Position numbers and translations under genes: made by a program. Positions 61,815-64,000 of a stretch of 64,000 nucleotides of DNA are shown here, piece after piece (position 1 is the first letter of the stretch; each line of letters begins with the position of its first letter). The stretch is taken from contig CBDCVN010000013.1 in the NCBI GenBank assembly GCA_965223045.1, positions 2,356,001-2,420,000 on the forward strand, read 5' to 3'. The stretch is from CBDCVN01 sp965223045 (GTDB taxonomy: Bacteria; Deinococcota; Deinococci; Deinococcales; Trueperaceae). The notes under the pieces were generated by a model, which was not told where the DNA came from, ran no database searches, and worked only from the letters and a program-made list of their open reading frames with translations.

Positions 61815-64000
61815 CTAAGCCTCTAGGCGGAAATGCTCTAGGTTTTGAATAAGAGATTTTGAACTTTGCTGCAAATTCTCGGCAGATTTACGACCTTGCT
61901 CCACAATTTTTAGTGATTCTGTACCCGTAACAGCCATATTTTTTAGATTAGTGTTAATAACACCAATACGATTTACCTGATCTCGAGTTACTTCTGCTAT
62001 TAAATCAGCAATTTGTGCTGAGTCTTGGGCAGATTCACCAATTTCTTTGAGTCGTTCACCAGCTTCGTTGGCTACCTGATAACCACTTTCCACCTCGCGT
62101 ATACCATCTTCCACAGTGGTAATCACATCCTGAACTTCCTCTTGGATGTTCTTAATGAGTTCTGACACTCGCTGTGTAGAGTCAGAAGAGTCAATAGCAA
62201 GTTTACGCACCTCGTTAGCTACCACCGCAAAACGTTCACCAGCTTCACCTGCACCTGCCGCCTCAATAGCTGCGTTTAGAGATAAGAGGTTTGTTTGCCT
62301 AGAAAGGTCACTAATAGTATCGGCAATTTCTGAAATTTCTAATGAGCGGTCACCTAAAGTTTTTATCCTCTTACTGATACTTTGTACCTCACGTCGAATG
62401 CCTTGCATACCTATAAGAGTGTTTTCCACCGCTTTACCACCTTGCTGAGAGGCCTGCAAAGTATCTTGAGCTGTTTGGGCTGACTTGTCAGCGCTTTTTG
62501 CCATCTCACTTATCGAATCAGACACTTTCGCTACAGCTTGAGCAAGTTGGTTAGCTCGAGTCACACGAGCTTGACTATCTTTGGAAATGGTTTCTGTGGT
62601 TTGAATCATATCAGACGCACTTTGACCCACACCTTGAGCTGTGTCTTGCACTTCTTTAAGCAAGTATCCCATTTCCTCAAGCATAACATTAGTAGCATCG
62701 ACCACATTACCCAACACATCCTCACTAACTTCGCCACGTTTAGTTAGGTCACCACCAGCAACATCCATCATGACATCCAAAAAACCACCAATATTACTTT
62801 GCAATTCTTCGCGACGCCTACGCTCGTCATCACGCTCTTGCTCCGTTTGCACAGAGTCACGCAACCTCACTATAGAGTTATTAAATGAACTAGCTAGCAC
62901 GCCAATTTCATCATTACTACTAACTGGTACTGTTTCAGAAAGGTCACCTTGACCTACTTTCTCAATTATCTCTACCATTTGGGTAACAGGTCTAGTAATT
63001 CCTCTAACAAATTGTGTAGTTGCTAAGATAATAATCAAAGTAGCAACACCCAAAAAACCTAAACTGAGGCCCAAAACTGTGCGCCTCAAGTTATCTACAG
63101 GGGCCACAATCTCAACTTGATCTTTTTGTGACATTAAACCCCAATTAAGCCCCGGAATATCTAAAGGTGTATAAGCAGAGTACACAGCCACACCACGATA
63201 ATCTAGGAAAGTATCCGTGCCACTTTCGTTCTCAAAAACAGCTTGAACACCCGGAGTGTTAATAGGCTGACGCCCAGAAACTGTACCCTGAGAAACCATT
63301 GAATCTTGTATATTTTGTGGGATACCCAAAATAGCAATAGCGTCAAGATATCTTTCAGAATCTTCCACAAAAAAGCGAGAATTGGAGCGCAAAGTATAAT
63401 CAAAACCTGCCAATTTAGAAGGCCCTACTAAAAAAGTTTCACCCGTTTCACCAAGACCAAGAGCGCGCCACTCATTATCATTAGTCATAATAGAATCTAG
63501 ACGCCGTGAAGGGATTTGGAAAATAAGTATACCTAAAATCTCCCCCTCTTCTTCAACCACTTCTTCTTCTAGCTCAAGTAGCTCAAGCTCAATTGCAGAA
63601 GCAAATCCTTCCTCTATCCTTTCGTTTGCGAAAACAGGTGTAGCTACAAACATTTCATTAGAGTTATACGAAGGTGCATAAAAATCAGCATCTGCAAAGT
63701 AGGCTTGGGGACCGAGACTCACATTTGTAACAGCTTGGCGGAAAGCCTCTCCTATAGGAGTATTGGCATAAGGACCATCAATTAGTGAAGTAGCAAAATC
63801 AATCTCTTTTTCAACACTGTAAACAATATGACCATTTTCAGGTTCAACCAAAAAGATGTCATAATACCCAAAAGTTTCCGCAAACTGTTCTAAGCTTTCG
63901 TGGAACAGTGCATGTACTTCATCATAGCCTGAACCATCATCAACTTCAGCCAAATTATCCTTATCTCCTAATTCATTAGGATTATCCACAATGTACTGGT
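61815..64000 (-). CDS. Methyl-accepting chemotaxis receptor (5' end beyond window)
   Basis: At least 728 residues of a receptor whose start lies outside the window. The frame stays open to the window edge through QYIVDNPNELGDKDNL, a stretch that in relatives is preceded by a membrane helix, so the GTG at 63989 is not the real start. The sensor part has GYYDIFLVEPENGHIVYSVE and NEMFVATPVFANERIEEG, then LNWGLMSQKDQVEIVAPVDN. A membrane helix near 300-325 of the visible part is followed by HAMP domains and the signalling tip TNLLSLNAAIEAAGAGEAGE. It lies 35 bp before the second receptor and is part of the chemosensory operon. Confidence 0.93.
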   Translation of the reverse strand, partial: QYIVDNPNELGDKDNLAEVDDGSGYDEVHALFHESLEQFAETFGYYDIFLVEPENGHIVYSVEKEIDFATSLIDGPYANTPIGEAFRQAVTNVSLGPQAYFADADFYAPSYNSNEMFVATPVFANERIEEGFASAIELELLELEEEVVEEEGEILGILIFQIPSRRLDSIMTNDNEWRALGLGETGETFLVGPSKLAGFDYTLRSNSRFFVEDSERYLDAIAILGIPQNIQDSMVSQGTVSGRQPINTPGVQAVFENESGTDTFLDYRGVAVYSAYTPLDIPGLNWGLMSQKDQVEIVAPVDNLRRTVLGLSLGFLGVATLIIILATTQFVRGITRPVTQMVEIIEKVGQGDLSETVPVSSNDEIGVLASSFNNSIVRLRDSVQTEQERDDERRRREELQSNIGGFLDVMMDVAGGDLTKRGEVSEDVLGNVVDATNVMLEEMGYLLKEVQDTAQGVGQSASDMIQTTETISKDSQARVTRANQLAQAVAKVSDSISEMAKSADKSAQTAQDTLQASQQGGKAVENTLIGMQGIRREVQSISKRIKTLGDRSLEISEIADTISDLSRQTNLLSLNAAIEAAGAGEAGERFAVVANEVRKLAIDSSDSTQRVSELIKNIQEEVQDVITTVEDGIREVESGYQVANEAGERLKEIGESAQDSAQIADLIAEVTRDQVNRIGVINTNLKNMAVTGTESLKIVEQGRKSAENLQQSSKSLIQNLEHFRLEA

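Noticed and set aside
63987..63989. GTG as start of the last receptor gene
   Set aside because: The frame remains open to the window end through residues conserved in relatives, and a membrane helix is expected further upstream; the gene is cut by the window edge.

Overview
The window most likely comes from an AT-rich member of Deinococcota (Deinococcus/Truepera side). The grounds are a Deinococcus-like DnaK, a CsoR with the Cys-His-His ligand set known from Thermus, a SARP/STAND regulator, a chemosensory operon with AAGAGE-type receptors, and many genes with a TANNNT box 6-7 nt before the start codon, as in leaderless Deinococcus transcripts. The assignment rests on remembered family resemblance, not a search. 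The palindrome GCTCGAGC (core CTCGAG) is scattered through genes of every kind, much as HIP1 is in cyanobacteria, and I saw none inside the two insertion sequences.

Layout. 0-9 kb: housekeeping genes. These are a truncated zinc peptidase, dnaK behind a HAIR-like operator, a SPOR protein, the RNA 2'-O-methyltransferase Hen1, a DUF1294 protein, a degenerate Nudix protein and a CPA1 antiporter. 8.9-12.7 kb: a cytochrome P460 with acidic repeats, and an arsenate reductase gene cut in two by an IS1634-like element that left a 6-bp duplication. 12.8-38.5 kb: a long block entirely on the minus strand, nearly all secreted or lipoprotein products (two WD40 proteins, two subtilases, a giant von Willebrand A protein, a transglutaminase-like protein, propellers and a paralogous pair) around a SARP/NB-ARC/TPR regulator. 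38.9-44.3 kb: a 5.2-kb segment flanked by two direct copies of a three-hairpin repeat, holding an IS701-like element, an orphan VapB antitoxin overlapping pnkp by 4 bp, and a small-protein/nucleotidyltransferase pair. 44.3-54.1 kb: copper sensor and chaperone, YqeG, DUF3754, hydrolase-OsmC, NYN, a eukaryote-like [2Fe-2S] ferrochelatase, an rRNA methyltransferase, an SDR and dnaJ. 54.3-64 kb: a chemosensory operon with two receptors, a CheA hybrid with three Hpt domains, and two response regulators.

How the parts work together. Hen1 and Pnkp are the two halves of the bacterial RNA repair pathway, usually adjacent but here 35 kb apart. Pnkp is translationally coupled to an antitoxin of the VapBC ribonuclease family and lies in a possibly mobile cassette. 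The SARP regulator, a secreted subtilase and a secreted 14-blade WD40 protein form a three-gene operon heading the exported-protein block. No tRNA, rRNA or CRISPR array was seen.
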